NCBI GenBank assembly: GCA_003575245.1
Contig: NMQN01000077.1
Span: 1 to 5,850, forward strand
DNA length: 5,850 nt
Source: Candidatus Atribacteria bacterium 1244-E10-H5-B2
GTDB taxonomy: Bacteria; Atribacterota; JS1; SB-45; 34-128
Direction: 5' to 3'
The position numbers and the translations under genes were made by a program. The notes below the pieces were generated by a model, which did no database searches, was not told where the DNA came from, and saw only the letters and a program-made list of their open reading frames with translations. The first letter of the stretch is position 1. The number at the start of each line of letters is the position of its first letter. Shown here in pieces: positions 1 to 5,127 of the stretch.

Positions 1-245
1 TTTTTAATAGATTTTTTTATAGAAGATAATAAATCTTCTACATTAACACCCTCTTGATCTGCCAATTCGAGTATTTTTTTAGCTTGAGATCCAGTCAGAT
101 TTGTTAGTTTATATTCTTCCATTTCCTTCTCACCTTCCTTTGTAATTATTGTTTTATATCCATTAATCCGTGATAATTCCACTTTTTTAATTCCCGGATT
201 TGCAAAGCCATCAAAATTATAAATAATTTCTATTTTTTCAGGCAT
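1..245 (-). CDS. Hypothetical protein, partial (3' end beyond window)
   Basis: An open frame starts with ATG at 245 and runs off the left edge with no stop, giving at least 81 residues. It begins MPEKIEIIYNFDGFANPGIK and continues with a lysine/glutamate-rich stretch (ITKEGEKEMEEYKL). The visible part ends in a likely amphipathic helix (SQAKKILELADQEGVNVEDL). The start is well supported: AAGGGGG ends seven bases upstream of the ATG and directly abuts the TGA stop of the upstream 86-aa gene, so the two are probably translated from one message. There is no signal peptide or membrane segment. I do not recognise the family. The first 20 or so residues resemble a beta-strand pair, but this is only an impression. 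It is probably a small phage protein cotranscribed with its neighbour. Confidence 0.72.
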   Translation of the reverse strand, partial: MPEKIEIIYNFDGFANPGIKKVELSRINGYKTIITKEGEKEMEEYKLTNLTGSQAKKILELADQEGVNVEDLLSSIKKSIK

Positions 246-258
246 GATTAAGCCCCCT

Positions 259-519
259 TCATTCCCGGGATTTTCTCCTTTTCCGAATATAATTTTCATA
301 CTTCTTAGGATTTTTCTTGCGCCACTTTTCTATATAGCCGGGATTCTTTTTTTTGAATCTATCGAGGTATCCTATTTGTGATTTCCGGAGTTCCAGGTAA
401 GCGTCAGGATCATCAATCACCAGTCTTTTTATATGATTCCGCCTCGATTCCTGGATTCCCATATTGATTAATTTCACTTTCATCTTAGAGCTGATATCCA
501 TTTTGCTAATTTTCTTCAA
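259..519 (-). CDS. Small very basic protein with KKNP repeats, TTG start
   Basis: This 86-aa protein is of unknown function. The start codon is TTG at 519: AAAGGTGA lies about seven bases upstream, and the first internal ATG (codon 7) has no comparable site. The C-terminal half contains a roughly 12-residue repeat, YLDRFKKKNPG then YIEKWRKKNPKK then YENYIRKRRKS, each starting with Tyr and rich in Lys/Arg. The N-terminal part (MKVKLINMGIQESRRNHIKRL) could hold a short helical DNA-binding element. The strong positive charge suggests nucleic-acid binding. Similar Tyr/Trp-KKNP repeats occur next to phage HNH endonucleases, but no HNH residues are present here. The stop codon touches the ribosome binding site of the next gene. 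The function remains an inference. Confidence 0.75.
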   Translation of the reverse strand: MKKISKMDISSKMKVKLINMGIQESRRNHIKRLVIDDPDAYLELRKSQIGYLDRFKKKNPGYIEKWRKKNPKKYENYIRKRRKSRE

Positions 520-578
520 AATTCAATCACCTTTCTCTATTTGATAATTCCTCTAAAATCTGTTAGTATTTAAAAAGC

Positions 579-607
579 CCCTATAAATGTTAGGGTATAT
601 TTTTTTT
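579..607. terminator. Short hairpin, possible weak bidirectional terminator
   Basis: CCCTA (579-583) and TAGGG (591-595) form a five-base stem with a seven-base loop. On the plus strand it is followed by TATATTTTTTTT. On the minus strand it is followed by GCTTTTTA. The stem is short, so termination would be weak. On the minus strand it lies about 60 bases ahead of the 86-aa gene and could attenuate read-through into it. Confidence 0.35.
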
Positions 608-652
608 AAGAAGGGAATCTCGATCTCTCCGGTTCGGATTCCCTTTTTATTT
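608..652 (+). terminator. Rho-independent terminator-like hairpin facing rightwards
   Basis: AAGGGAATC (611-619) pairs with GATTCCCTT (637-645). CGA/TCG extends the stem inwards across one bulged T, leaving a ten-base loop. A608, A609 and G610 can extend the outer stem. The T-run TTTTTATTT follows only on the plus strand, so as a terminator it acts on rightward transcription, opposite to every gene in the window. It may block antisense transcription entering the operon. On the minus-strand message it would simply be a stable hairpin. Confidence 0.55.
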
Positions 653-692
653 CAACAAAAAACGCCATTAAGAGATTTTCATTCCTACCCCT

Positions 693-791
693 AATAGCGT
701 CATAAACACCACAATAGCAAGTATCTAATATTTAATTTTTTTAATTGTGATAGCATCATCAACACTATAACAACAATTATTCTGATATTTA
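693..791. repeat. Pair of diverged 42-nt direct repeats
   Basis: Copy A (693-734) and copy B (749-791) are both of the form RATAGCRTCATMAACAC, then A-rich sequence, then ATATTTA. They match over most positions with one or two single-base gaps. A third fragment, GATAGCAT, follows copy B at 793-800. The spacer between A and B is AT-rich. The indels break reading frame between copies, so the similarity is not from a coding repeat. The copies may be tandem protein-binding sites or diverged duplicated promoters. Confidence 0.5.
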
Positions 792-875
792 GGATAGCAT
801 AAAAATATTTATATTTCAAATCTTATTTTCCTCTCTTGATCACCAAATTTTACGAATCAATTACCCCCTTTAATT

Positions 876-1064
876 TTAGCTTCCGCTTTGAATCACTTCC
901 CGGGAATCTTCTTTTTCCTTAATAATTTTCTTGATAGATTTTAAAGCCAGTACATATTTAGATCGTTCGCTTTCGGTTAAACTTTCTCCTCTTTTTAATT
1001 CCCATAAATAGAAAGCCCGGGTTTGTTTTAAACTTTTTAATTTTATATTATTGATTCTTTTCAT
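876..1064 (-). CDS. Small basic hypothetical protein
   Basis: This encodes a 62-aa protein of unknown function, rich in lysine and arginine. It is predicted mostly helical: a basic N-terminus (residues 1-15), an aromatic segment FYLWELKRGESL (18-29), and a helix SERSKYVLALKSIKKIIKEK (32-51). There are no cysteines, signal peptide or membrane segment. It begins with ATG 28 bases after the stop of the upstream zinc ribbon gene and is presumably in the same transcript. The nearest ribosome binding site, AAGGGG, is about 14 bases from the ATG, which is longer than ideal, so initiation may be weak or coupled. The charge and helices would suit a small nucleic-acid-binding or regulatory phage protein, but nothing specific shows that. 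Confidence 0.6.
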   Translation of the reverse strand: MKRINNIKLKSLKQTRAFYLWELKRGESLTESERSKYVLALKSIKKIIKEKEDSREVIQSGS

Positions 1065-1092
1065 TTAACCGATTATCCCCTTAAAATTGATT

Positions 1093-1260
1093 TTAAGTTA
1101 CTTTCTGAGCCTGCCTCTTGCTTTTTCTAAAAAATACTCTCTTTGATCCCGAAAAATTACATCTCCGGCACCAAAAAACAACAGGGGTTTCTTTTCTACT
1201 AACTAAAATATTTGCAGAATCACACTTAGGACAACGAGGTTTTTCCTTTTTTATTCTCAT
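1093..1260 (-). CDS. Four-cysteine zinc ribbon microprotein
   Basis: This encodes a 55-aa protein: basic N-terminus MRIKKEKPR, then CPKC (Cys10, Cys13), about 17 residues (DSANILVSRKETPVVFW), CRRC (Cys31, Cys34), and a strongly basic tail (GSKRVFFRKSKRQAQKV). The two CxxC knuckles with a beta-like stretch between them are the pattern of a zinc ribbon, a fold that commonly binds DNA or RNA or mediates protein contacts. Metal binding is inferred from the spacing. AAAAGGAGAT lies at good distance upstream of the ATG, and a TTGACA promoter lies about 40 bases further on. It is the first gene after the terminase and is followed by the 62-aa gene. The opposing open frame on the plus strand (1118-1306) lacks a ribosome binding site and is a shadow of this gene. 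Confidence 0.82.
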   Translation of the reverse strand: MRIKKEKPRCPKCDSANILVSRKETPVVFWCRRCNFSGSKRVFFRKSKRQAQKVT

Positions 1261-1299
1261 AGAATTAATCTCCTTTTACACACATATTTTAATATATAT

Positions 1300-1328
1300 A
1301 GATTAACACATCAAGAAGTTACTGTCAA
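1300..1328 (-). promoter_or_regulatory. Sigma-70 promoter after terL
   Basis: A perfect -35 TTGACA (1323-1328, read on the minus strand) is followed by a 17-base spacer and -10 TAATCT (1300-1305), with an upstream TG giving an extended -10 (TGTTAATCT). Transcription would start near 1293, leaving a leader of about 33 bases before the zinc ribbon ATG at 1260. It would let genes downstream of the terminase be expressed separately. Confidence 0.6.
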
Positions 1329-1337
1329 ATCAACTTA

Positions 1338-3029
1338 CTACCAATCCGGAGTAGTAGAAGATCCCGGACCGCCCCAATCCCGATCGTTCTCTTGATCCAT
1401 TTCCTCAGCATATTGAGAAGATAACCTTTTATTCCGGCCCATCCTCATATCATTTTTTACGTTTTCGCTCATATCATCGAGCAGTTTTCCGGTATCCTCT
1501 TGTTCCCCTTCCCTGGTAGCCTCATAAATAGACCCGGCACAAGCGTCTATTTCGTCAGCGTGGCCTTCCGGTCCTCTCTCGTGATAAATGGTTAATTGAT
1601 TCGATCTACCATAAACAGCGATAGTATTTTTTAAACCAGCTTTTAAATCCGGCCGGTCCGGTAATTGTAATTTATCCTGAATCATTTTAGATTTTAAATT
1701 AACAAATACAATCGATAGAGAAGGCCTAATTAGAATTTCTAAACCTATTTTCTTAAAGGAATTTTCAACATATCCTTTGCTATATCTGTCTATTGAGGCC
1801 TCGTCTAAATGATAAGTTTTAGCAAGTATTTCAATATCATTTAAGATGATATCTAAATCCTTCGTTTCCCAGGATCTAACAACATCAACAATCGCTATAT
1901 CCCCTTCCTTATGTGAGATAGCCAAAGCAAAGCGATCCCGGCCACTAAGCCCAGATTGGTCCAGGCCCAGGGAATATTTATATCCTGATTTATAGGTCAG
2001 ATCTCCGCCCAGGATAAAAGGTTTTTGTATTAGTTCAAAATTGAAAAAGGCTTCCAGTTTTTCGCTAAACTCAGCCTGAAATTCCCTTTTCCAGTTATTA
2101 ACATCCCTGGCCTTTTCTTTATTTAAAAATTTTTGCGGTATCTCCGGATTGACAAAACGAGTATTCGCTTGGATAGTTAAACGTTCTTCAATCCGAAAAC
2201 CCTCATCAAAAAAGTTAAAAAATAATCCCTGCTTAGCGCCAGCGGTAGAGATCAGGAAAAGTTTATTAAATTCAAATTGGGATTGTCGAGGCCTCAGGCT
2301 ATTAAAAATCGTTTCATCCTGTTTAACTCCCTCGAGTTTAAAGAAGGCAATTTCATCCATTATCAAGACACAAATAGGAATCCCTCTCAAAGCGGTAGAA
2401 GTGCAGGGACTCGATATGATTTTTACGCCATTTTTTAAGGTCAATTCAAGCTCGGTAGATTTCTTCTCTAATCGCTTTAATACCGGGGAATTTCTTAACA
2501 TCCTTAGACAGTTTTTTCCGATTATCTGCTTGGCCTGGAGTTCCCGGGTCGCTATGATCACTACATAAGGATTTTCGCCTTTAGATACTTCATTTTTCCA
2601 TTTATCCCTGGTAGCCTCGTATAAGGCACAGATCGAAACGAGAAAAGATTTTCCGGCCCTGGCACCTAAACAGGCAATCAATTCTAATTTTTCCCTTCCG
2701 GGAATATATTTCCCTTTGTTTTTAGTCAGGATCTTAAATATTTTTAGTTCTTTTTTGTCAAGCGATAGGCCATATAAGGCTTTTAGAATAATTAACTGGA
2801 CTGGCCTTTTTTCAAAGGATAGACCTAAATAATCGGGATTGGTAGCAAATTCGATTATATTTATTTTTTGGAGTTTCTTCTTAGCCCCTCGATATTTAAT
2901 AGCCTCTGCTTTAGCTTCTTCCGGAGTTTTTTCTCTATCCCCTCGTTTTAAATTGGCCATACGCCTGGCCTCAGATTCCGGAGTATTACCCCGGTAAGTG
3001 TCCGGATTTCTTTTTTTAACGTAAGGCAT
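1338..3029 (-). CDS. terL: Phage terminase large subunit (ATPase-nuclease packaging motor)
   Basis: TerL pumps phage DNA into the prohead through the portal by ATP hydrolysis and cuts the concatemer with an RNase H-like nuclease. The protein is 563 aa from ATG, within the usual range. Its N-terminal region (1-60) is basic. The ATPase domain has a Walker A-type GARAGKS (122-128, Lys127), Walker B VLIMDE (221-226) and a coupling motif LISTAGA (259-265). The nuclease domain has acidic residues in SLGLDQSG (Asp357), EASIDRYS (Asp414) and HADEIDA (Asp492/Asp495), in the expected order. I chose the ATG at 3029 because AGGTGG sits eight bases upstream; an in-frame GTG at 3041 would overlap the preceding gene and bury that site. 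The gap to the upstream membrane protein is five bases, so translation is probably coupled. No small terminase subunit is recognisable nearby. The C-terminal 50 residues are acidic, then Gly/Pro-rich. Confidence 0.95.
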   Translation of the reverse strand: MPYVKKRNPDTYRGNTPESEARRMANLKRGDREKTPEEAKAEAIKYRGAKKKLQKINIIEFATNPDYLGLSFEKRPVQLIILKALYGLSLDKKELKIFKILTKNKGKYIPGREKLELIACLGARAGKSFLVSICALYEATRDKWKNEVSKGENPYVVIIATRELQAKQIIGKNCLRMLRNSPVLKRLEKKSTELELTLKNGVKIISSPCTSTALRGIPICVLIMDEIAFFKLEGVKQDETIFNSLRPRQSQFEFNKLFLISTAGAKQGLFFNFFDEGFRIEERLTIQANTRFVNPEIPQKFLNKEKARDVNNWKREFQAEFSEKLEAFFNFELIQKPFILGGDLTYKSGYKYSLGLDQSGLSGRDRFALAISHKEGDIAIVDVVRSWETKDLDIILNDIEILAKTYHLDEASIDRYSKGYVENSFKKIGLEILIRPSLSIVFVNLKSKMIQDKLQLPDRPDLKAGLKNTIAVYGRSNQLTIYHERGPEGHADEIDACAGSIYEATREGEQEDTGKLLDDMSENVKNDMRMGRNKRLSSQYAEEMDQENDRDWGGPGSSTTPDW

Positions 3030-3034
3030 GCTTA

Positions 3035-3172
3035 TCACCACCTAAATTTACCTGATTTTTTTCTTATAAGATTCTTCTGTTCCCTGGTCAGCTTTTCCGG
3101 TTTTTCAAAGAATACCATATAGATTATTTGACCTATAAACAATATAAAAATAACCCATAAGAAATATATCAT
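3035..3172 (-). CDS. 45-aa single-pass membrane protein coupled to terL
   Basis: This protein has one hydrophobic segment at residues 1-22 (MIYFLWVIFILFIGQIIYMV then FF) followed by a charged tail (EKPEKLTREQKNLIRKKSGK). Such a layout gives one transmembrane helix with a basic cytoplasmic tail, or an uncleaved signal anchor. AGGGGG lies ten bases before the ATG. The TGA stop is five bases before the terL ATG, and the terL ribosome binding site lies inside the last codons, which strongly suggests translational coupling. The family is unknown. Small one-helix proteins in phages include holins, spanin-like and superinfection-exclusion proteins, but nothing here chooses between them and there is no endolysin in the window. 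Confidence 0.75.
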   Translation of the reverse strand: MIYFLWVIFILFIGQIIYMVFFEKPEKLTREQKNLIRKKSGKFRW

Positions 3173-3193
3173 TTTTAATTTACCCCCTAATCT

Positions 3194-3284
3194 GTTAAAA
3201 TTAGAGGAGCCGGAGAGGATCCTAAAAGTTAAAATTGTTTACATGTTACGATATTTTAACTGGCAGGATCTTCTCCTGTCCTCT
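3194..3284 (-). other. Compound inverted repeat, candidate structured RNA leader
   Basis: AGAGGA (3203-3208) pairs with TCCTCT (3279-3284). After a small internal loop, GGAGAGGATCCT (3212-3223) pairs with AGGATCTTCTCC (3265-3276) with one G-T pair. Inside this, AGTTAAAAT (3227-3235) pairs with ATTTTAACT (3253-3261) around a 17-base loop. A second copy of GTTAAAATT lies outside the stem at 3194-3202, so the 3253-3260 strand could pair with either copy. The structure fills the gap between the 87-aa gene and the membrane protein/terL pair, ending just before the latter's ribosome binding site. No clean T-run follows, so it is not an ordinary terminator. An attenuator, processing site or DNA-level packaging site are alternatives. 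Confidence 0.55.
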
Positions 3285-3298
3285 TTAATTAAATTCTT

Positions 3299-3562
3299 TT
3301 AGGCCGGCAATTTTATTCGTTTGGCGTTTTTACTCCAGGAAAAACCTTCGCTTGATAGCTGCTTTCTAACTACTACGATGTCCCGATAATGCTCTTTTAC
3401 AACATTACCGGCTAATGAATCGGCAAAAACAGAGGTCAAAGTAAACCCCCTTTCTTCCAAGCCCTCTACTAATATTTCCACTTCCCCAGGCTCCAACATC
3501 GTGCATAAAATCTCTAATTTAAACATCCCCTCATCATTACTTAATTCTGTAAATTGTCTCAT
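3299..3562 (-). CDS. Hypothetical protein, 87 aa
   Basis: The function is unknown. The N-terminal two thirds is acidic and looks like alternating strands and helices (FKLEILCTMLEPGEVEILVE, then GLEERGFTLTSVFA). The last 15 residues are basic (SWSKNAKRIKLPA). The stretch HYRDIVVVRKQL (58-69) is a probable beta strand. There is no membrane segment or metal-binding motif. The start is firm: AAGGAGG lies ten bases upstream of the ATG, and the ATG overlaps the stop of the preceding zinc ribbon gene as ATGA, so the two are translationally coupled. The small alpha/beta look and operon position suggest a phage accessory protein. I cannot assign a family. Confidence 0.78.
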   Translation of the reverse strand: MRQFTELSNDEGMFKLEILCTMLEPGEVEILVEGLEERGFTLTSVFADSLAGNVVKEHYRDIVVVRKQLSSEGFSWSKNAKRIKLPA

Positions 3563-3699
3563 TTCTTAAATTCCTCCTTAAATTTATACTTAGCAATTTC
3601 ATTTACAGGCTCTAATTTGCCACCACAATTCTGACAGATCCCTTTTAAAGCCCAACCGAAAAAAACAGCACCGCAATTTTTACATCTGTATTCTGGCAT
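3559..3699 (-). CDS. Four-cysteine zinc ribbon microprotein, overlaps next gene
   Basis: This encodes a 46-aa protein. It starts MPEYRCKNCGAVFFGWALKG, followed by ICQNCGGKLEPV and a charged helical tail. Cys6, Cys9, Cys22 and Cys25 form two CxxC knuckles twelve residues apart, each followed by Gly, which is the classic zinc ribbon signature seen in short rubredoxin-like and regulatory proteins. Zinc binding is inferred. AAAGGAGAT lies upstream at good spacing. Its start is four bases after the TPR gene's stop, and its own TGA overlaps the next ATG by four bases (ATGA). This dense packing marks it as an internal gene of a small operon. It differs in knuckle spacing and tail from the other zinc ribbon at 1093-1260, so the two are not recent duplicates. 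Confidence 0.85.
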   Translation of the reverse strand: MPEYRCKNCGAVFFGWALKGICQNCGGKLEPVNEIAKYKFKEEFKK

Positions 3700-3703
3700 T
3701 TTT

Positions 3704-4051
3704 TTAATCTCCTTTCTTATTCATTTTTAGATCTTTTAATTTATTTAAAACCCTAGCTTCATCATCGAATAACTTCCTCTTCCTATAAATTATAGCTAAC
3801 CTTATATACGGATGTTTACCGTCAAACTCTTCTTTAATATTTTTTTCGTATAATGCAATAGCCTCGTCTATCTTGCCCGCTTTCTCTAACTCTTTTCCTT
3901 CTAAATTGCGATTAACAAAGGTATTTTCTATCTCCTCTAACTCCTCTCTGCGTTTCTCGATTAAGTCCATATCAGTATTTGAGCTTAAGAGTAATTTTTC
4001 ATATTCGGCATCAAGCCTTTTATATTTTTGTCCTTCTGTTTCCTTTCCCAT
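3704..4051 (-). CDS. Small coiled-coil and TPR-like protein
   Basis: This encodes a 115-aa cytoplasmic protein. Residues 1-48 are a highly charged helix likely to form a coiled coil (KRLDAEYEKLLLSSN, IEKRREELEEIEN). Residues 49-108 look like two tetratricopeptide helix pairs: GKELEKAGKIDEAIALYEKN matches the TPR pattern of small residues and Tyr at fixed spacing, and is followed by HPYIRLAIIYRKRKLFDDEA. TPRs bind peptides or other proteins, so a scaffold or adaptor role is plausible. AAGGAGAT precedes the ATG by about 11 bases. It is the first gene after a 330-base gap and heads the run through the zinc ribbon and the 87-aa gene. TPR domains are uncommon in small phage proteins. Whether it serves the phage or interferes with the host is unknown. 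Confidence 0.8.
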   Translation of the reverse strand: MGKETEGQKYKRLDAEYEKLLLSSNTDMDLIEKRREELEEIENTFVNRNLEGKELEKAGKIDEAIALYEKNIKEEFDGKHPYIRLAIIYRKRKLFDDEARVLNKLKDLKMNKKGD

Positions 4052-4381
4052 TAGTTTAAATCTCCTTTCTTATTTAATAACTTGCTCAGAATAGCCTAAA
4101 AAACATCTCCTGATAGCTTAGATAGTATTTATTTTACCTTCAACGTATAATATCTACCCCCTTTCATTTACTAAGAATCTTGAAAAATAGACTAAAGTTA
4201 TAAGAAATAAGGCTTTTAATCGATTTAGCTGAAAATAAAACCTTCAAATTTGCGTTTTAAGGCCCCTCAAATATCGAATAGGTATAATCACAAGCGATCC
4301 TTCAGAATTTCTTCATATAAGCGATATATGGACATCTTTAAAAAACCCGCAAAGCCTTTGTTTATAAGGGTTACAAAGATT
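4052..4381. other. 330-base gap between recombinase and TPR gene
   Basis: Apart from a weak terminator after the recombinase (4340-4372) I see no gene or RNA gene here. An orphan AAAGGGGG on the minus strand (about 4155-4162) has no start codon at a usable distance. A 15-codon frame at 4287-4334 (minus) lacks a ribosome binding site. No convincing -35/-10 pair was found ahead of the TPR gene, so its promoter is undefined, or it is reached by read-through from the recombinase transcript. AAGCGAT occurs at 4292 and 4319 and again at 5273, flanking the recombinase; this may be chance. Confidence 0.55.
4340..4372 (-). terminator. Possible weak terminator after the recombinase
   Basis: Reading the minus strand, AACCC (4368-4372) and GGGTT (4344-4348) can pair around a 19-base loop, followed by a run of T (complement of 4340-4345). 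An alternative hairpin, CCTT(N7)AAGG, lies inside. It begins about ten bases past the recombinase stop. The stem is only five bases, so termination is probably leaky. Confidence 0.35.
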
Positions 4382-5059
4382 TTAGATTAATTTAACCTTT
4401 ATTTTGTTCTGAGGATGTAACCGGTTAATCTCTTCTTTTTGTTTATCGCTTACTAATGAAGTGTAAATCTGAGTCGAGGCCAGGCTTTTATGGCCTAAAA
4501 AGCCCTGGATCCTTCTAATATCCATTCCGGCATTTAAAAAATGTGTAGCAATCGAGTGCCTTAGCATATGTGGAGTAACCTTTTTATCTATCCCGGCCTC
4601 TATTCCGTATCTTTCGATATTCCTTTGAATATTCATTTTAGTTATCCTGGTCCCGGTCCTGCTTAAAAACAAAGCCCCGCTTTTATTGCCTTTCCAAACT
4701 TGCCGAGCCTTTAAATAATTCTGCAATATCTTAATAGATTCGTTAGTCAATGTGGCCTCACGTTCCCGGTTACCTTTACCTAAGACCTTTGCGATTGCCC
4801 TTTTAAAATCGAGATCCTTTATATCTAAATTAACCAATTCTTTTAATCTGATCCCTGAGGAATAAAATAGATTCAAAATCGCATAATCTCTTTTAGCATT
4901 AAATAATTTATTCCGGGATCTCTTAAGCCAGTAGGATTTATTTTTCCTTCTTTTCCTCAATTCCTCTTTAGCCTTTATCCCATCCAGGTAAGGCCGGTTA
5001 AATAAAAGATTGATTTCTTCTATGCTTAGATACTTAGGAATCCTCTTTATTGCCTTCAT
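4382..5059 (-). CDS. Minimal tyrosine recombinase (catalytic domain only)
   Basis: This is a site-specific recombinase of the phage integrase/Xer family, which cuts DNA through a 3'-phosphotyrosine link. The 225-aa protein shows the full active site: Arg71 (SSGIRLKEL), Lys95 (LGKGNRE), His164 and Arg167 (HMLRH), His190 (LGHKSL) and nucleophile Tyr199 (TQIYTSL), ending near LHPQ as in XerC/XerD. It starts directly at the catalytic domain (IPKYLSIEEINLLF), so the usual N-terminal core-binding domain of about 90-100 residues is absent. A basic insertion of about 30 residues sits at 27-58 (KAKEELRKRRKNKSYWLKRS region). The ATG at 5059 is preferred because AGAGGTG lies six bases upstream; a GTG at 5068 would overlap that site. 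A canonical promoter directly upstream shows the short form is the intended product. Candidate roles are integration, a FimB-like DNA inversion, or resolution. Confidence 0.93.
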   Translation of the reverse strand: MKAIKRIPKYLSIEEINLLFNRPYLDGIKAKEELRKRRKNKSYWLKRSRNKLFNAKRDYAILNLFYSSGIRLKELVNLDIKDLDFKRAIAKVLGKGNREREATLTNESIKILQNYLKARQVWKGNKSGALFLSRTGTRITKMNIQRNIERYGIEAGIDKKVTPHMLRHSIATHFLNAGMDIRRIQGFLGHKSLASTQIYTSLVSDKQKEEINRLHPQNKIKVKLI

Positions 5060-5091
5060 TTTAAACACCTCTTTTTAAATTTTATGCTTAT

Positions 5092-5120
5092 ACTATATAT
5101 GATAGATTATTTTCTGTCAA
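5092..5120 (-). promoter_or_regulatory. Consensus sigma-70 promoter of the recombinase
   Basis: A perfect -35 TTGACA (5115-5120, minus strand) is followed by a 17-base spacer and -10 TATAGT (5092-5097). Transcription would start near 5085, giving a leader of about 26 bases before the recombinase ATG at 5059. The near-consensus sequence suggests strong activity unless repressed. An inverted repeat eight bases upstream of the -35 box is a likely control site. Confidence 0.8.
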
Positions 5121-5127
5121 GTGTTTC

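Larger units (their letters stand above)
520..875. other. 356-base gap with repeats and hairpins, no confident gene
   Basis: This stretch separates the 62-aa gene from the 86-aa gene. It contains a diverged 42-nt direct repeat (693-791), a GC-rich hairpin whose T-run points rightwards (608-652), and a second short hairpin (579-607). An orphan Shine-Dalgarno-like AAAGGGGG lies on the minus strand near 857-864 with only a six-codon frame behind it. A 39-codon hydrophobic frame (700-819, minus, TTG start, weak AGAGAGG ahead) is the only sizeable open frame. It looks membrane-like but is not supported enough to call a gene. I found no convincing sigma-70 promoter on either strand. Confidence 0.6.

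Noticed and set aside
629..641. GGTTCGGATTCC resembling a tRNA T-arm
   Set aside because: It is part of the 608-652 hairpin, and no D-arm or anticodon arm precedes it.
1118..1306. Plus-strand 62-codon open frame
   Set aside because: It is antisense to the zinc ribbon gene, which has paired CxxC motifs, a strong ribosome binding site and a promoter; the plus frame has none of these.
2149..2568. Plus-strand 139-codon open frame inside terL
   Set aside because: It is a mirror of the terL coding strand across the ATPase region and has no ribosome binding site or recognisable motif.
3873..4094. Plus-strand 73-codon open frame
   Set aside because: It is antisense to the TPR-like gene; its serine/phenylalanine-rich composition is what the reverse of a Lys/Glu-rich gene gives.
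4287..4334. 15-codon minus-strand frame (MSIYRLYEEILKDRL)
   Set aside because: It is very short with no ribosome binding site; it may be a remnant, but nothing supports translation.
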